Assembly: GCF_964199755.1 (NCBI RefSeq) | Contig: NC_133896.1 | Span: 66,567,142 to 66,631,141, forward strand | Reading direction: 5' to 3' | DNA from: Larus michahellis | Lineage: Eukaryota > Chordata > Aves > Charadriiformes > Laridae | Length of the DNA stretch: 64,000 bases | Part shown: positions 24,723 to 35,813 of the stretch, in pieces | Layout of the letters: each line of letters opens with the position of its first letter | Position numbering within the stretch: position 1 is the first letter of the stretch | Made by a program: the position numbers and the translations under genes | Notes under the pieces: model-generated | Told to the model about the DNA's origin: nothing | Seen by the model: the letters and a program-made list of their open reading frames with translations, nothing else | The model's database searches: none

Positions 24723-27258
24723 GTGAGTCCTGTGTGTGGGCTGTGGGGAGATGTATCTCAGTGTGGGCGTTATAGCAGTGAGCCCAGGAGTTACCTGCTC
24801 TTTTAGGGTACCAAACAGGTGAATATAACCAGTCAGTTTTCATAAATCATACCGGAGCTTGATGTGCTTGTCCCTAGTGGGTGGTTTTGGGCTGCCCTTC
24901 CTGCAGCTCTGCTGGGACTGGAAGCCTTTTTTACCTTCTCCATCTAATGCTCCTTGCTGCAGCCCTCTCCTGGTTGCTGTGGCAAGTGAGCCATTCCCCA
25001 CGCAGGCTGCGCAGCTGTGGTGTGGTCCCTTGCTTGTGCATGAAAGACAAATGGCTTGGTTCTGCTGAGCTTGCTAACTGGTGACCCTGGGGCAGTCAGG
25101 TCAGGAAAGTGCCTAGGAGAGCAATGAATAGGACCATGTTCTCAAATCTTTCTTACGCATCCTCCTGTAGTGGCTAACATATTTATATCTCCCTGTCTGG
25201 CCTGCTCTCACATCCACGTAAAAATTTCTTTCCTGGGGATGCTTATATGTAAGAGAAGGATTTGGTAATGAAGCTAGCGCTAAAAAGATCTGCCCAGCTG
25301 GGGCAAGAGATGAGATAACCACATAACTGCCATCCCTCCTATCCTGCTCTAACATGATGCTGGTCCTTCTGCTGTTGCTAATGTTATTTCTTTCCCTACC
25401 TAAGGGAATGGTGTTTTCTCCATCATTTACCTCACTGATAAAGTCTATTTATTTTCTACTTCACTAGTAGACTTGCTGCTATAGCAATAATCACCACAGT
25501 CTCTTGTTGGAAAAGCTAGTCAGCAGCACGGGCCAGGGAGAGCTTGGTCCAGGTCAATGACTCAGAAAATTGTTCCTGATTTTGTGACTGTGCTTTCTGC
25601 AGTAGTCGAATGCTTTGAAGCCAGAGAGCATCCTGGGAATATGATAAAAGGGTATTAAAAAAGGGAGGGAGAGAGAGAGTCTGGGCTGAATGGGGAAGCA
25701 AGGAGCTCAGTTAGCCCCTCTACAGCCAGGAGTGCTGCAGAAGTTGTGCGAGGATCCTCCACAACCTTGTGGGGTGAGTTCCTCTTGTTGCTGCTAAGGT
25801 CTTGGGGTGGCTGGCTGCCCAGGGAGAGGAGAAAGATATGGGTTCCTCAGTTCACTGGCTCTTGGGTAAGGTGGTGTGAGAGATTGGTGGGCTTTCTAAT
25901 GCCTGCTAACCTGATGGGAAGGTTAAGCAAGTAACGTTGCCTTCAAGCCTACACGGAGGACATAGGACCCAAAGTTAAAGAAAGGGCTGGAGGGGTGTCA
26001 TTGTGATAGCTGGTAACATTTTGGGTCCAGACTCAGCCTCCTGGTGACTCCAGTGAGTTATTCCAGGCTCTCACCTGGGACAAACACGATGCAAATACCT
26101 CCTAAATCATGAGCATTATATTGCTTATGTTTGCATGCCTGGGAACTGAACTCTTACCCCAGCTTTGGCGAGGCAGGGGACCCCTCCTATTGGCATGAGA
26201 GACACATTGGACAGGAGTGATTAACAAAGCGATTTTTAGCTGATGCAGACATGGACCAGCTGAAGGGAGTGGAGGAAGAGCTACTTTCCTCTTCTCAGCA
26301 AAGGAGAGGAAACTTCGTGCCACCCGTCTCCTGAAACCACACAGTCTGGAGAAGCGGACCTCCGGTATGAGGAATTGCAATTGGTTCCTTTTCTGTGTCT
26401 CCCAAGTATTTGAGAACACCCCTCCTGTGTGATCTTTGCTGAAATGATCATGTTTTCGAGATGACCCAGGGGAGGCAGCACACCCCTTGTTCTCCACCCA
26501 GCACGTGGTCCAGCAGGCCTGGCAGTGTGTGCATCCCTCCCTGCTGGGTGAAGACTGAGGGGTTTTTCCAGAGAACGTTAACTGTGATTGCCACAAATTT
26601 ATCTCAAACTGCACAGTTCAGTGAAGCATCTAAAACTTAATCAGAGCCAGACACCCCCAGCTGGACCCTGCTGTAAGTCAAACTTTCCCCCTGCTCATTG
26701 TCCATGTTTCTAAGGTACAATCGGTGCCAAAAGCGATGTGAGAAAGCTCTGTCTCCTTGTGATGTATTTCAGACCAAAGCCAAGAGCAAGGGCTGGGCCA
26801 GCAGAACTCTATCAGTTCAGAGACAATGTCTTTCATGACTTTACTTGCTCAGGTTAAGTGCACCAGGGCACTTAAGGTATGGAAGCCTTGAAATAATAAA
26901 CTTTGAGTAAAGTCTGGTGGCATCATTGTAACCTGTTGCACTTGTTACTTAATTTTGTAAGTCCCAGTTGCATTTAATTAAGAATAATTAGTCTCCTGGA
27001 TTAAATCTAAATTTTCTTTTTTTATGACTGTGCACACACATCATCAAAGTACCTTACAGGAGACCTCAGCTTTGCACACATCAGCTTCTTATCAAGAAAT
27101 GCAGTTTCCATGTGTTTTCATTTATCGCCATATAATTGCCTTGAGGCTGGGAAAGCTGTGACACCTCGGATTTGTCCCAGAAGAGCCTGAGGTGATGCAT
27201 CTGAGCATGTGGGGGATTGTCTCACTGCAAAACACTCTTGTTTCTGTCTTCTGTGTAG
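24723..27258 (+). other. OVCH1: OVCH1 relic intron 1
   Basis: This is 2.5 kb without recognisable repeat or exon. A 170-codon frame at 26102-26614 on the minus strand shows no family signature and looks like chance. Confidence 0.6.
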
Positions 27259-27382
27259 GCCTGAAGTGTGAAGTTCATCCCGTTGACCTGAAGAGCCCAG
27301 AGGATGCTCTGCAGCTGGGATTCTTCTCTTGAATTGAATCATTGGTGGGAGAGAGTTGGTGTCTGGGGGACATCCCTGGCAG
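27259..27382 (+). pseudogene. OVCH1: OVCH1 relic: pro-region and activation site of protease domain 1 (frameshifted)
   Basis: The acceptor is TGTGTAG and the donor AG|GTCTGT. The first frame reads GLKCEVHPVDLKSPEDALQL and GFFS, aligned with the human N-terminal stretch GLKC...FFS. In the next frame it reads RIIGGRELVSGGHPWQ, the activation cleavage site and mature N-terminus of a trypsin-like domain. Around 27332-27342 an excess of about five bases creates a TGA and shifts the frame, so the zymogen junction is destroyed. The exon ends in phase with the following VSLK exon. Confidence 0.88.
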
Positions 27383-28313
27383 GTCTGTGTTGCAGTACGC
27401 TGCCTTTTCCCTGGGGAAGGGGGAGGAGAGGCAGGAGCATCTCTCTTTCATCCTCAAGTCACTGAACGCTGCTAGCTCAGGAGTGGATGTTGGACTAAAA
27501 GTCCTTCTTACCTAGCTTCCCAGGCTGACTCCCCTCCCAAAACAGGAAAGAATGAGGTGATCTAATAGTTAAGATGAGATCTCTGGCTGGTGTGAGCTAA
27601 TGCAGCTGCAGAGCTTTTGTGGTGTGCACAGATGAGGATTTGCTGGGGTTTATGGTATAGAAAGAGGCTGTAGAGGTTGGAAGGGAGGGCGCCTCCCTGG
27701 TCCCCTGTTGCAGAGGAAAGTTACCTTGCCTGGTGGTTTGTGTTGACATAAGGACAAGCACAGAGCAAGGACTGTGGGATGATGCCTTACGAGTAACTGA
27801 GCAGGGCATGGTTCTATTTAGAAAAGGTCTATTTGTTTGTGTGTTGCCAGAGCAAACGCTGGCACCTGTGGCAAACAGTATTTGCCACCTCCCTCTCCCC
27901 AAAACCCAGTCCCTGCACATGCAGCAGCTTGAAAATCTATGCAGATAGTAGCAGGAAGGCAAAGCCAGGGGGTGGTGTAGGGAGAGGGTAGGGTGCTGGG
28001 GTCAGGGGGATGGATCAAGCTCTGGAAGCTCAGGAAGGCAAAGAGGAGGATTGAGATGTCTGTCCAGTCCCCTCGGTTTCAGGATGCTCCAGGATCTCAT
28101 TCTTCTCATGCACTGCTGGGGCTGAAGGTGACTACCAAGGGTCAGCCAGGGCTTGGAAGTGACTCCTCAAGCCTCCAGGCAGCTGGGCATCCCACACACT
28201 AATACTGGGAGGCAAAAGTTGTTTCCCAGGCTGGGCTGATCTTTGTTATTTCACATTTTGGGAGGAAACAGGAGTCACCTCATCTCAAAACATACCTGAC
28301 CTTTTCTGTGAAG
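27383..28313 (+). other. OVCH1: OVCH1 relic intron
   Basis: A 930-base intron with no recognised repeat or exon. Confidence 0.6.
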
Positions 28314-28411
28314 GTGTCCCTCAAACTGGGCCTTTTCCATTACTGTGGTGGCGGTCTGGTCTGAGGAGATGTGGTTATTACTGCTGCCCACTGTGTGGTC
28401 AACCTGGAGCA
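28314..28411 (+). pseudogene. OVCH1: OVCH1 relic: protease domain 1 His exon with stop
   Basis: It follows a GTGAAG acceptor and ends before GTAAGT. It reads VSLKLGLFHYCGGGLV, then TGA (28362-28364), then GDVVITAAHCVVNLEQ. The CGG and TAAHC motifs are the standard trypsin pair, with the catalytic His at 28389-28391. Only the stop interrupts an otherwise clean exon, and both flanking phases are retained. Confidence 0.93.
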
Positions 28412-31400
28412 GTAAGTCAGCCTGACCTCCTCACCCACTCTTGACACCTCTTGCAGGAGAAGTCCCTCTTAGGACACGGGGAGCTCCTGGGCCCAGGTGT
28501 GACGTCCCAGTCAGGGAAGGAAATATCCACTCTGGGGCTGAATGGTGCCAGTGCTCTGCCACAGTCAGATCTGCCATGGGTCCTCAAGCAACTTGCGCAC
28601 CCCCAGCACCGCGCTTGCTCCTGCTGGGTCTCTGCGTGTTTCTCCCCAAAGCCTGGGGAGAGGGCTCCCCCATGCAGGGAGACTGCAAATCAAATTCACA
28701 TGTCCTGTTCAGCGCAAAGACCAGAGGAGCATTTCTGAGGCAGCAGGAGAAGCGCTGCAGCTTCCTGGTAAGGCAGCCCTGGCAACTGCCCCATTACTCT
28801 TAGCAGTCACATTGGCTTCTGTACTTTTAATGCAAGACCAGCTTTACAGGTCGTGCTACGGACCTCTTAATGGGCAGGGAAAAGGATATAAGTGGCCCCT
28901 TTGCCAGCCCTTTTATAATCCATTATAATGTAATTGCAGACCAGTCAGCTTCACATCTGTTTCTTGCTCAACTTGAGCATCATTTTTGAGGACTGATGTT
29001 GAATAATGAGAAAGTTGCTATGGTATAAAAATTTCAGTGTGCAAGATTAACCTTGATAATGAGGCACCTCCTTGTTTCTCTCTTCAGTGCAAAACTATCC
29101 GGTGCTTTTATTCTCCAGTCTTATCCTGCCAATGCTGTTCCTATGTTCCCATCACTGCAGCATTTGCATTGCCAGGCACTCCCGGTGGCAGGCTTTGCTG
29201 GGAAGTACAGGAACTTTCCAGTTCCAGTAAACAGCCTCCTGAGGTTAAAGCTGAGCTGTGCCATTAGTCGGTCTGTTACTTATGGCTGAAAGTGATTAGA
29301 AATTAAAGGAAGGGTTTCCCTGAGTGGAAAAAAAGTGATAAAGTGTGTGCCTACCAGCCCCCTCACGCCAGGCTGCCTGGACTTGCTACCTCCAAAGGAC
29401 GTATGGGTAGAATAGGGTGGTGGTAATTCACAGCAGTCGGACTTTCACGAAGGGGTGCAATCCAATTGTTACCAAAGACAGGCCTCTGCTTTGTTTCTAA
29501 AATAATTGTTTCTCACTAACCTTCTTACTGTATGAGAAAATAGCTAATTACTGACCTTCTTACTATGTAAAAATAGTTAGTCACTGAGCTGATGTTACAG
29601 ATAGTGATAATGAGGAGACAATCAGAAGTAGTTAATCACCAAGGATGGAATAGTAAGCAGTTAATCACTTCAAGGTTCTTTTATATGTCAGGTATGTACT
29701 CCTACACCAATTAGGATAGAGTTGTGGCTACTTTGGAGAACATCCTTATTATCTTCAAGAAGTGGGCAAACTTCCAGTAAACTTTTACTGTCCTGAGATG
29801 ACTCAATACCTTAAAAGGATAGTGTGAGGAAGGGTCTCCTTACCCAAATGACCACTGAGACACTCACGCTTGCGCAGAAGTGTTTTGCTGACGCAGCAAA
29901 ATTTGATACGCGTGTGCAGAAAGACTATTCAGTCATCCTAATGAATATGTAAGCCTAGGTGGAGTTATGTATTAGGTAGGTGGAATTATGGGAATACTTT
30001 GTGTGTAAATAATGGGTGAATATCCCCGGTAAGATGTGCTAGATTTGTGGGTTTTTCCCCCTAGCACCCGATGTCGAATAAAGCAATATCTCCTCTCTAA
30101 ACTACTTTTGGTTTCGAGGGCTTTTATTTCAGGTAACACCATGGAGGTTGGAGAAGAGAATGAGGGCAGGGGTTTGAAAAGAATCTATAAAACTACTGCA
30201 AATCAGCAATGAACAGACTTCAAAGCTCTTGTCTGGGCACTGGGGTTTCTTGGACTCTCTAGTGAGCAAAGTCTGGAGAGAAAAGGCTTCATGTCTGGGT
30301 TTTGTCCTATTTTGATAATAATTCAGGCAGACCTTTAATCATCCCTAATTGCAAAGATCTCCAGATGAACTCGCTTCTGTGTTGCGCCCTGTGCTGTGAG
30401 AATTGGAAATGGGAAATGCTGACAGCCGAAACGCAGATGAGTTCTGCGGCTCCTGTGGGTGTCTCTCACAGTGCCTGGTACCAGCCGGATCAATGAACCC
30501 AGTTCATGTCTCCCATTGGGTCCAAAACTATCCCACCCTGCACCCCAGTGCACTTGTTGGGTCTCTAGAGGAGAAAAAACTTCTTTAGTGAAGATCTGGT
30601 TTGCTGAAGGTGGGGTCTGCTGCCCGCCGGTTTACTGGGTATCTCCGCTGTGATAGCGTAGCTATCTACCTAATTGCTAAAAGAAATACTGAAAGGTGTT
30701 TTGACTGTTGGAGCTGATTGCTCGAAGTCTAACTGTAACATTATATTGCTTATAAAATATGCAGGAAAAACCATAATGGGCATACACTTGTCTAGTGTTA
30801 ATTTAAACTACATGTAGCTGCTTAAAATAATTGTGAACCTTTTAAATGTGGGCCTCTGCTTCATCTCCTAAATGCGCTGATAACAACATTAGAAAGGAGG
30901 ATTTATGGGGCCAAAATTACTTTGGCAGCCAGTTCCCATTGCTTTTAAGGCTTCTCATGTGTCTTTTAGGATCCCAGACTGCAGGTAACAAGGGCTGAGC
31001 TTGATGTTTCAAGGCCAAAAACGGCACAGGAGTTCGGGGGGCCCCAAGTCAGAAGATAAACTGTCCTTTTCCCAGTACCGAGCTGGCGGCAATGAAATCT
31101 GCTGGCACTTCCCCTGGCCTCCTGGCTGCTCTGTGCTGCCCAGGTATGAACAGCGGCTTGATGGATAACAGATGAAACAAGAAGCCTATTTATCTGTTGA
31201 AAAGTAAGTCTGGCTTTTCCAGCTGGAGCTCAGGGGATCCTCTGCATTGCTGCGAATGTGAAATCAGCCCCGCTGTAAGTCCAGTTAGTGAACACCAGCC
31301 CCAGTTCCCAGGGTGGGAGCACACTGTGGGGTTGCAGGCTGAGTGTCAGGATGGGAAATTGCAGAGGGATTTGTGGCAGCAGCCCCTTCCCTCATCAACC

Positions 31401-31428
31401 TGGCATTGTTTTGGTTTTTTTACATCAG
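28412..31428 (+). other. OVCH1: OVCH1 relic intron with LTR insertion
   Basis: This is a 3 kb intron holding the LTR-like element (29467-30138). The several short frames at 28441-28928 overlap one another and have no recognisable domain. Confidence 0.6.
29467..30138 (+). mobile_element. solo-LTR-like element of an endogenous retrovirus
   Basis: The segment starts TGTTACC and ends GGTAACA, a perfect 7-base inverted terminal repeat with the TG...CA ends expected of LTRs. An AATAAA (30077-30082) lies 56 bases before the 3' end, followed by a short R/U5-like tract, as in avian retroviral LTRs. The length is about 672 bases, with no gag, pol or env sequence on either side, so a solo LTR is inferred. 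Flanking bases CAAT and CCAT are a possible 4-base target duplication with one mismatch. The exact family is not identified. Confidence 0.6.
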
Positions 31429-31590
31429 GAAACTCCTGAAGAGCCTGGTGGTGACAGTGCAGGAGCGTCTCCTCCAGCGGGCAGACAGGCAGGAGCTGAG
31501 CATCCTTGTCTCACGTGTCATCGTCCACTCTACGTTCAACCATGGATTGCAACATGGCCCTGCTCCACGTGCAGCACCCATCCCAGTGTG
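31429..31590 (+). pseudogene. OVCH1: OVCH1 relic: protease domain 1 Asp exon (frameshift, Asp to Asn)
   Basis: The acceptor is TACATCAG and the donor GTAAGC. It reads QKLLKSLVVTVQERLLQ and ELSILVSRVIVHSTFNH in one frame, then after about 31545 shifts to DCNMALLHVQHPSQC. The sequence aligns with the human Asp-containing exon, which has DIALL. The catalytic Asp before M-A-L-L is AAC (Asn) at 31551-31553. The next exon does not follow in phase from either frame; one extra base near the junction would explain this. Confidence 0.88.
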
Positions 31591-31696
31591 GTAAGCAGGA
31601 GCCCAGGGGGATGAGCTGCTGCTGTGGGAGGGTGCTTTACGCAGGCAAAGACCTCATCTGATGTGCTGGTCCAGAAAAAAACACCCCTCTTCCTTC

Positions 31697-32115
31697 CACA
31701 GAATCACAGAATGGTAGGGGTTGGAAGGGACCTCTGGAGATCATCTAGTCCGACCCCCCTGCCAGAGCAGGGTCACCTACAGCAGGTTGCACAGGAACGT
31801 GTCCAGGTGGGTTTTGAATGTCTCCAGAGACGGAGACTCCACCACCTCTCTGGGCAGCCTGTTCCAGTGCTCTGCCACCCTCAAAGTAAAGAAGTTCTTC
31901 CTCATGTTTAGACGGAACTTCCAATGTTCAAGTTTGTGCCTGTTACCTCTTGCCCTGTCCCTGGGCACCACTGAAAAGAGCCTGGCCCCATCCTCCTGAC
32001 ACCCACCCTTTAAGTATTTATAAGCATTGATAAGATCCCCCCTCAGCTGTCTTTTTTCCAGACTGAAAAGACACAAGTCCCTCAGTCTTTCTTCATAAGA
32101 GAGATGTTCTAGTAA
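31697..32115 (-). repeat. CR1 LINE 3' fragment, antisense, with ORF2 C-terminus
   Basis: On the + strand it starts ACAGAATCACAGAATGG and runs through the CR1 3' UTR complement. On the minus strand a frame at 31777-32118 includes [18 protein letters not shown] and RNFFTLRV-like motifs of the CR1 reverse transcriptase tail. It is a different CR1 subfamily from the 23825 copy, with a different 3' UTR (GGTCACCTACAGCAGGTTGC). It is inserted in an OVCH1 relic intron. Confidence 0.93.
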
Positions 32116-33432
32116 CACAATTGGGTTAATTCTTGTCCTATCCCTCAGTCAGGGTCTGTGCTCTGGATATACCAGTGCTTTCTTCCTGCACCAGATTCCT
32201 GTGTTCCCTTGTGCTCTCCTTGTACAAGCTGCACCAGCGTGGATTTCTTCAACCCCGTTGTGCCAACACTAGCTCTTGGCTAGCTGCGGGAAAGCCATCA
32301 GCTTCCTCTTGGCCATGGCCCTGGGCTATTAGCAGTCTGCTGCAAGGGTCCTGCCCACAGAGGAGCAGGCTGGATTAAAACCTGCTCGCTCCAAGTACTT
32401 CTGCAGACAAAGGCAAAAAGCCTCTGGAGGTAATTTTAGGGTCTCGGCATGAGGGAAGTGGCACAAGCCTCTAACTTCCTAAGCTTTTCCAAGGCAATTC
32501 CCCGAGTTGTACAGAGCTACAATGGGTTACAGCCAACTGGCCATGACCGCCTGTGACCATCAGATGGCAGATCGGCCAACATAAAATAACCTTCTGTCAC
32601 TGTCATGTCTCAAATCACTGGCTCGGGCAGTGATAGCCTTACAGTTTGCCCATAATGACAGGAATAAGGGAAATAAGACCCAAGAAATGTTCATTTCAGG
32701 GCTCAGACATCCTGGCAGGCAGCATGAGGAGGGCTGCTTGAGGGCTGCCTGTGTGCCTGTGCTCTGTGGCTGAGCAGATGTGTCTCTGCTTGGCATCATA
32801 AAAGTCACACGGACAACCCTTGAGGAAACTACAGGGCTCCCTGCTTAGCCCTTCTGAAGGCTGGGCACTGCCAATGCCCCGTCAAGGCAGCCAAGGAGAA
32901 CTGTGATGTGGGTTTTTTTCCCATTATCAAGGGAAAACTAACCAATGCGAGTCTGGATTGAATGGAGCTGAATCTTTTGAGTTTTTCATGTCCTGCGTAA
33001 CTCCTCTGATCTGATCAGCACCGGTCTTTGGGGAGAACGATGTAAGGAGTTTCTCACAAGCGCTGGCCTGTTCCCACACTATATGAGACTGATACAGGGG
33101 CAGCCCGGTCTCCTCATCTCTGCCATGCTGTTCTCCCTCTTCTTTTGTCCCCTTCCTAAGTATCCTTCCGCTTAAGTTAACATTCAAAGATAGCTAACAA
33201 TCTTTCTGATCTCTCTCTCTGAATTTGCCTCATGTATAATTCAATTACATGTGACTAACTTCAGATTGTATTCCCATTTTATGGATACCCACATGTGACT
33301 GTGACGTTTTTGGAAGGGGAGAAATGGAGCACTGTGACTTGAAGGATGCTGTTTGTGCCTGTAAATCATACATGCTCCCGGAAGCACGGGGTTTGTGAGC
33401 TCATTTATGCTTATGTACCCTTTCCTCTGCAG
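32116..33432 (+). other. OVCH1: OVCH1 relic intron (remainder)
   Basis: A 1.3 kb interval with no exon or repeat that I can support. It ends in a pyrimidine tract and CTGCAG acceptor. Confidence 0.6.
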
Positions 33433-33529
33433 GGAGATGAGATTCGGCCCATCTGCCTTCCCCACAGGGACGAAGACTTCCAGTTTGGGACACCATGAGT
33501 GGCTAGTGGCTGGGATAAGGTGTCTGAGG
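33433..33529 (+). pseudogene. OVCH1: OVCH1 relic: protease domain 1, PICLP exon with Cys to stop
   Basis: It reads GDEIRPICLPHRDEDFQFGT and P, then TGA at 33496-33498, then VASGWDKVSE before a GTGAGT donor. PICLP and SGW are standard trypsin motifs. The stop occupies the conserved Cys position (Cys before x-x-SGW), so TGC or TGT to TGA is the likely change. The rest of the exon is open. Confidence 0.93.
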
Positions 33530-34481
33530 GTGAGTCGAATGTCAGGGTCTTCCGGTCGCAGTTGCAGGAATAAAGGGTGATGGATAAGGGAAAGGAGCCA
33601 CTTTCTTTCAGAAACAGAAATGCAAGAGAAGGTGACTCCTGCCAGATGGAAAGTTCAAGTATGCCTTTGCTCACCAGGTCTCCTCTGCTTGTCAGAGGAC
33701 CAGCTCCTGTAGGGATGTGCAGGTCAGCGTTTTCCTGTAGCGTGGGACCTTGGAGCACATTAGGGAAGGTTGCACTTTGCAGTGCTGCTGTGCATATTCA
33801 TGTGTGCGTATCGGAGCCTCTCAGAAGCTGAGCCGTCCTTACAAGGTGTTACAAAAGTGGGAATAGTTCCCTTGTACGTAAAAATGTATGCTCTTTTATA
33901 CTCTCTCCTACATACCAGAGATTGTTCCCTCAAAGGAATTGCACTTTAAAGGACATGAGAATGTCTCTGAATGTTGCTTTTTATTTTTACATCCCTAGTG
34001 GTTTGGGGCTCATCCACAGTAGAGGAGACTTGCCTGTCCCCCACTCCCCAGCAGCCCTCCCAGCAGAGCACATGCTGTCTCCCAGCCGGGGCTGGTCTCT
34101 CACACCACCAGCAGCTTGCTGGGGGCTTCGTCCTGGCCCCTGAAAGTCTCCAGCCCTGTAGTGTGGTGCTCAGGAGAAGAAATCAATGTCTGCTGTCCAA
34201 CTTGCAGGGGAATGATCCTCTCCAACCCTCTTTTGAGGCACTGTCTGGGGGAAAACCAATGCGTTACCCGCCTAGCTGGGTGCCTCTGCTTGGTGATCCC
34301 AAACTGCTTCAAAACATCTCCAGCCCAGGCAGGCAACTGGTGTGGGACCAACCAGCTGCTCATGCTGGGGTGTTGGGGAAGGGGTGGATGTGGCTCCCAG
34401 GTGACAGGGCTGTTGGCTATCTTTCAGCCAGAGGGGCAAGCTGTCTTGCAGATGCTGGATGTGGCCTGATTGCTCCAGCAG
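33530..34481 (+). other. OVCH1: OVCH1 relic intron
   Basis: A 950-base intron. A long open frame (33971-34552) runs through it into the following exon, but its intronic part has no protein signature. Confidence 0.6.
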
Positions 34482-34629
34482 TGGCTGAGGTGCTGGCTCC
34501 CATCCTGCAGGAGGTGGAGCTGCCCCTTATGGACAGCCAGACCTGCAGCTGAGGGGCTTGAATCTGCCGCCGGTGAGGAGCTCCATGCTGCGTGCTGGCT
34601 TCCCAACAGTGGGAGGGAATGCGTGCAGG
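34482..34629 (+). pseudogene. OVCH1: OVCH1 relic: protease domain 1, frameshift and Cys to Arg
   Basis: The acceptor is CCAGCAG and the donor GTAACA. It reads AEVLAPILQEVELPLMDSQT and C, then loses one base near 34547 (stops TGA at 34550 follow in the old frame) and resumes as LRGLNLPPVRSSMLRAGFP. The conserved MLCAGF motif has become MLRAGF (CGT, 34591-34593), removing a disulfide cysteine. Both halves align with human OVCH1. Confidence 0.92.
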
Positions 34630-35619
34630 GTAACAGCTTGTCCGCTCTGGCTCCTGCTGGGCAGCAGACTTGTCCTATCCACCTGAAAACCGTCTCCCCT
34701 GGGGAGAAAGGGAAGAAGCAGCTCTGACAGTGCTGTCAACACTTCGCTAAGCGAGGGTTTTACAAGGAGCTTCAGCATACTAAAGGCAGGAGGATTCTTT
34801 TGTGGGTGGGCATATGGGTGTGAGCAGCAGATTGAAGCATGACTGACCCCTTGCCTAGACCTGCCCTGGGCACTGCTAACAGCAGGACCTCCATCTCTGC
34901 ATGCGAGTGCCACCACCTCTGCTGAAAACAGGGGTGGGGACCTTCAGTGGTGGGACTCCAAGGCAATGCTGCCAGGAGGTTGGAAAGAAGGCAGTTCCCA
35001 CCTCTCCCTTAATGTCCCCTTACGTACCCTCAAGCCTCCTGATATCTTCGCTCAGGCAGTCCCACTGGGCAATGGGCTGCCAGAGAGGAGTTTGCTCAGT
35101 GCCGAACACTTCTCTGCTAGTCCTAACAGTGTGATTGGGGCCAGTCTTGCCCTGTCCTAGGGAAGGCTGCTGACCAAGCTGTTGCTAGTCTCCTTGGGGT
35201 GTGCTTGCATGAATATTTTTTGGTTTTGAACCAAACAGTAGCTTGGGAAGCTCCCTGCCCTCTGTCATACCTTGCGTGAACGTTTTCAAAGCAGTGCTGC
35301 GTCTGTTGTTGGTGACAAGGCTTTCATTTTTACACTCTTCAGGGGGAAAAAAGGGGTTTGTGTACAGGGAAGGGCAGGTTGCCAAACTGCAAGTCAGATC
35401 AGGGAAGTGAAAGAACAGAACTTAGATTGGTGCGTTTTAGATTAAACAAGCACAGCTGAATGAGCATGGATGGTGCCAGGCCCCTGTGACTGGGGAGAAG
35501 CGAGTCAGGTTGTGTTTGCTTCTGCAGTAGAGCTGGCCTGTCATGCAACACCATCAAAGGTCGGGGCTGCAGGCACAGGAATAAATGGCACCTTTCCTCC
35601 CCGAATGGTGTTTGGACAG
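34630..35619 (+). other. OVCH1: OVCH1 relic intron
   Basis: A 990-base intron with no recognised repeat or exon. Confidence 0.6.
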
Positions 35620-35813
35620 GCTGACTCTGGAGGTCCCCTTGTGTGTCTGAGGACTGGTGGCACCTGAGCTCTGGCTAGTGTGGTGTCCTGGGGCATCAGT
35701 TGTGCCAGAGGATGGGATACCCTCAAGAGAAGCACCACATCCCAGGGCTCACCAGGCGTCTTCTCACATGTGTCTGTCTTTGTGGACTTCATTGCCCAGC
35801 ACATGACACCAGG
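35620..35813 (+). pseudogene. OVCH1: OVCH1 relic: protease domain 1 Ser exon with stop
   Basis: The acceptor is TTTGGACAG and the donor GTAGGT. It reads ADSGGPLVCLRTGGT, then TGA (35665-35667) where human has Trp, then ALASVVSWGISCARG and PGVFSHVSVFVDFIAQHMTP. The catalytic Ser is kept (TCT, 35626-35628), but the GDSGG glycine is Ala. The frame is otherwise continuous across 194 bases to the C-terminal helix of the domain. Confidence 0.93.

Noticed and set aside
24479..24775. 98-codon frame ending in the leader-like segment, with its own ATG
   Set aside because: The upstream 65 codons have no leader or domain character. Only the last 17 codons align with the OVCH1 leader, so I did not call the ATG at 24479 the start.
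26102..26614. 170-codon minus-strand frame
   Set aside because: Composition looks like translated intron, there is no domain pattern, and it lies antisense within an OVCH1 relic intron.
31777..32118. 113-codon minus-strand frame as a host gene
   Set aside because: It is the reverse-transcriptase tail of a CR1 LINE, so it is reported as a repeat.
33971..34552. 193-codon + strand frame
   Set aside because: Only its last part overlaps the true OVCH1 relic exon at 34482. The rest is intronic read-through.
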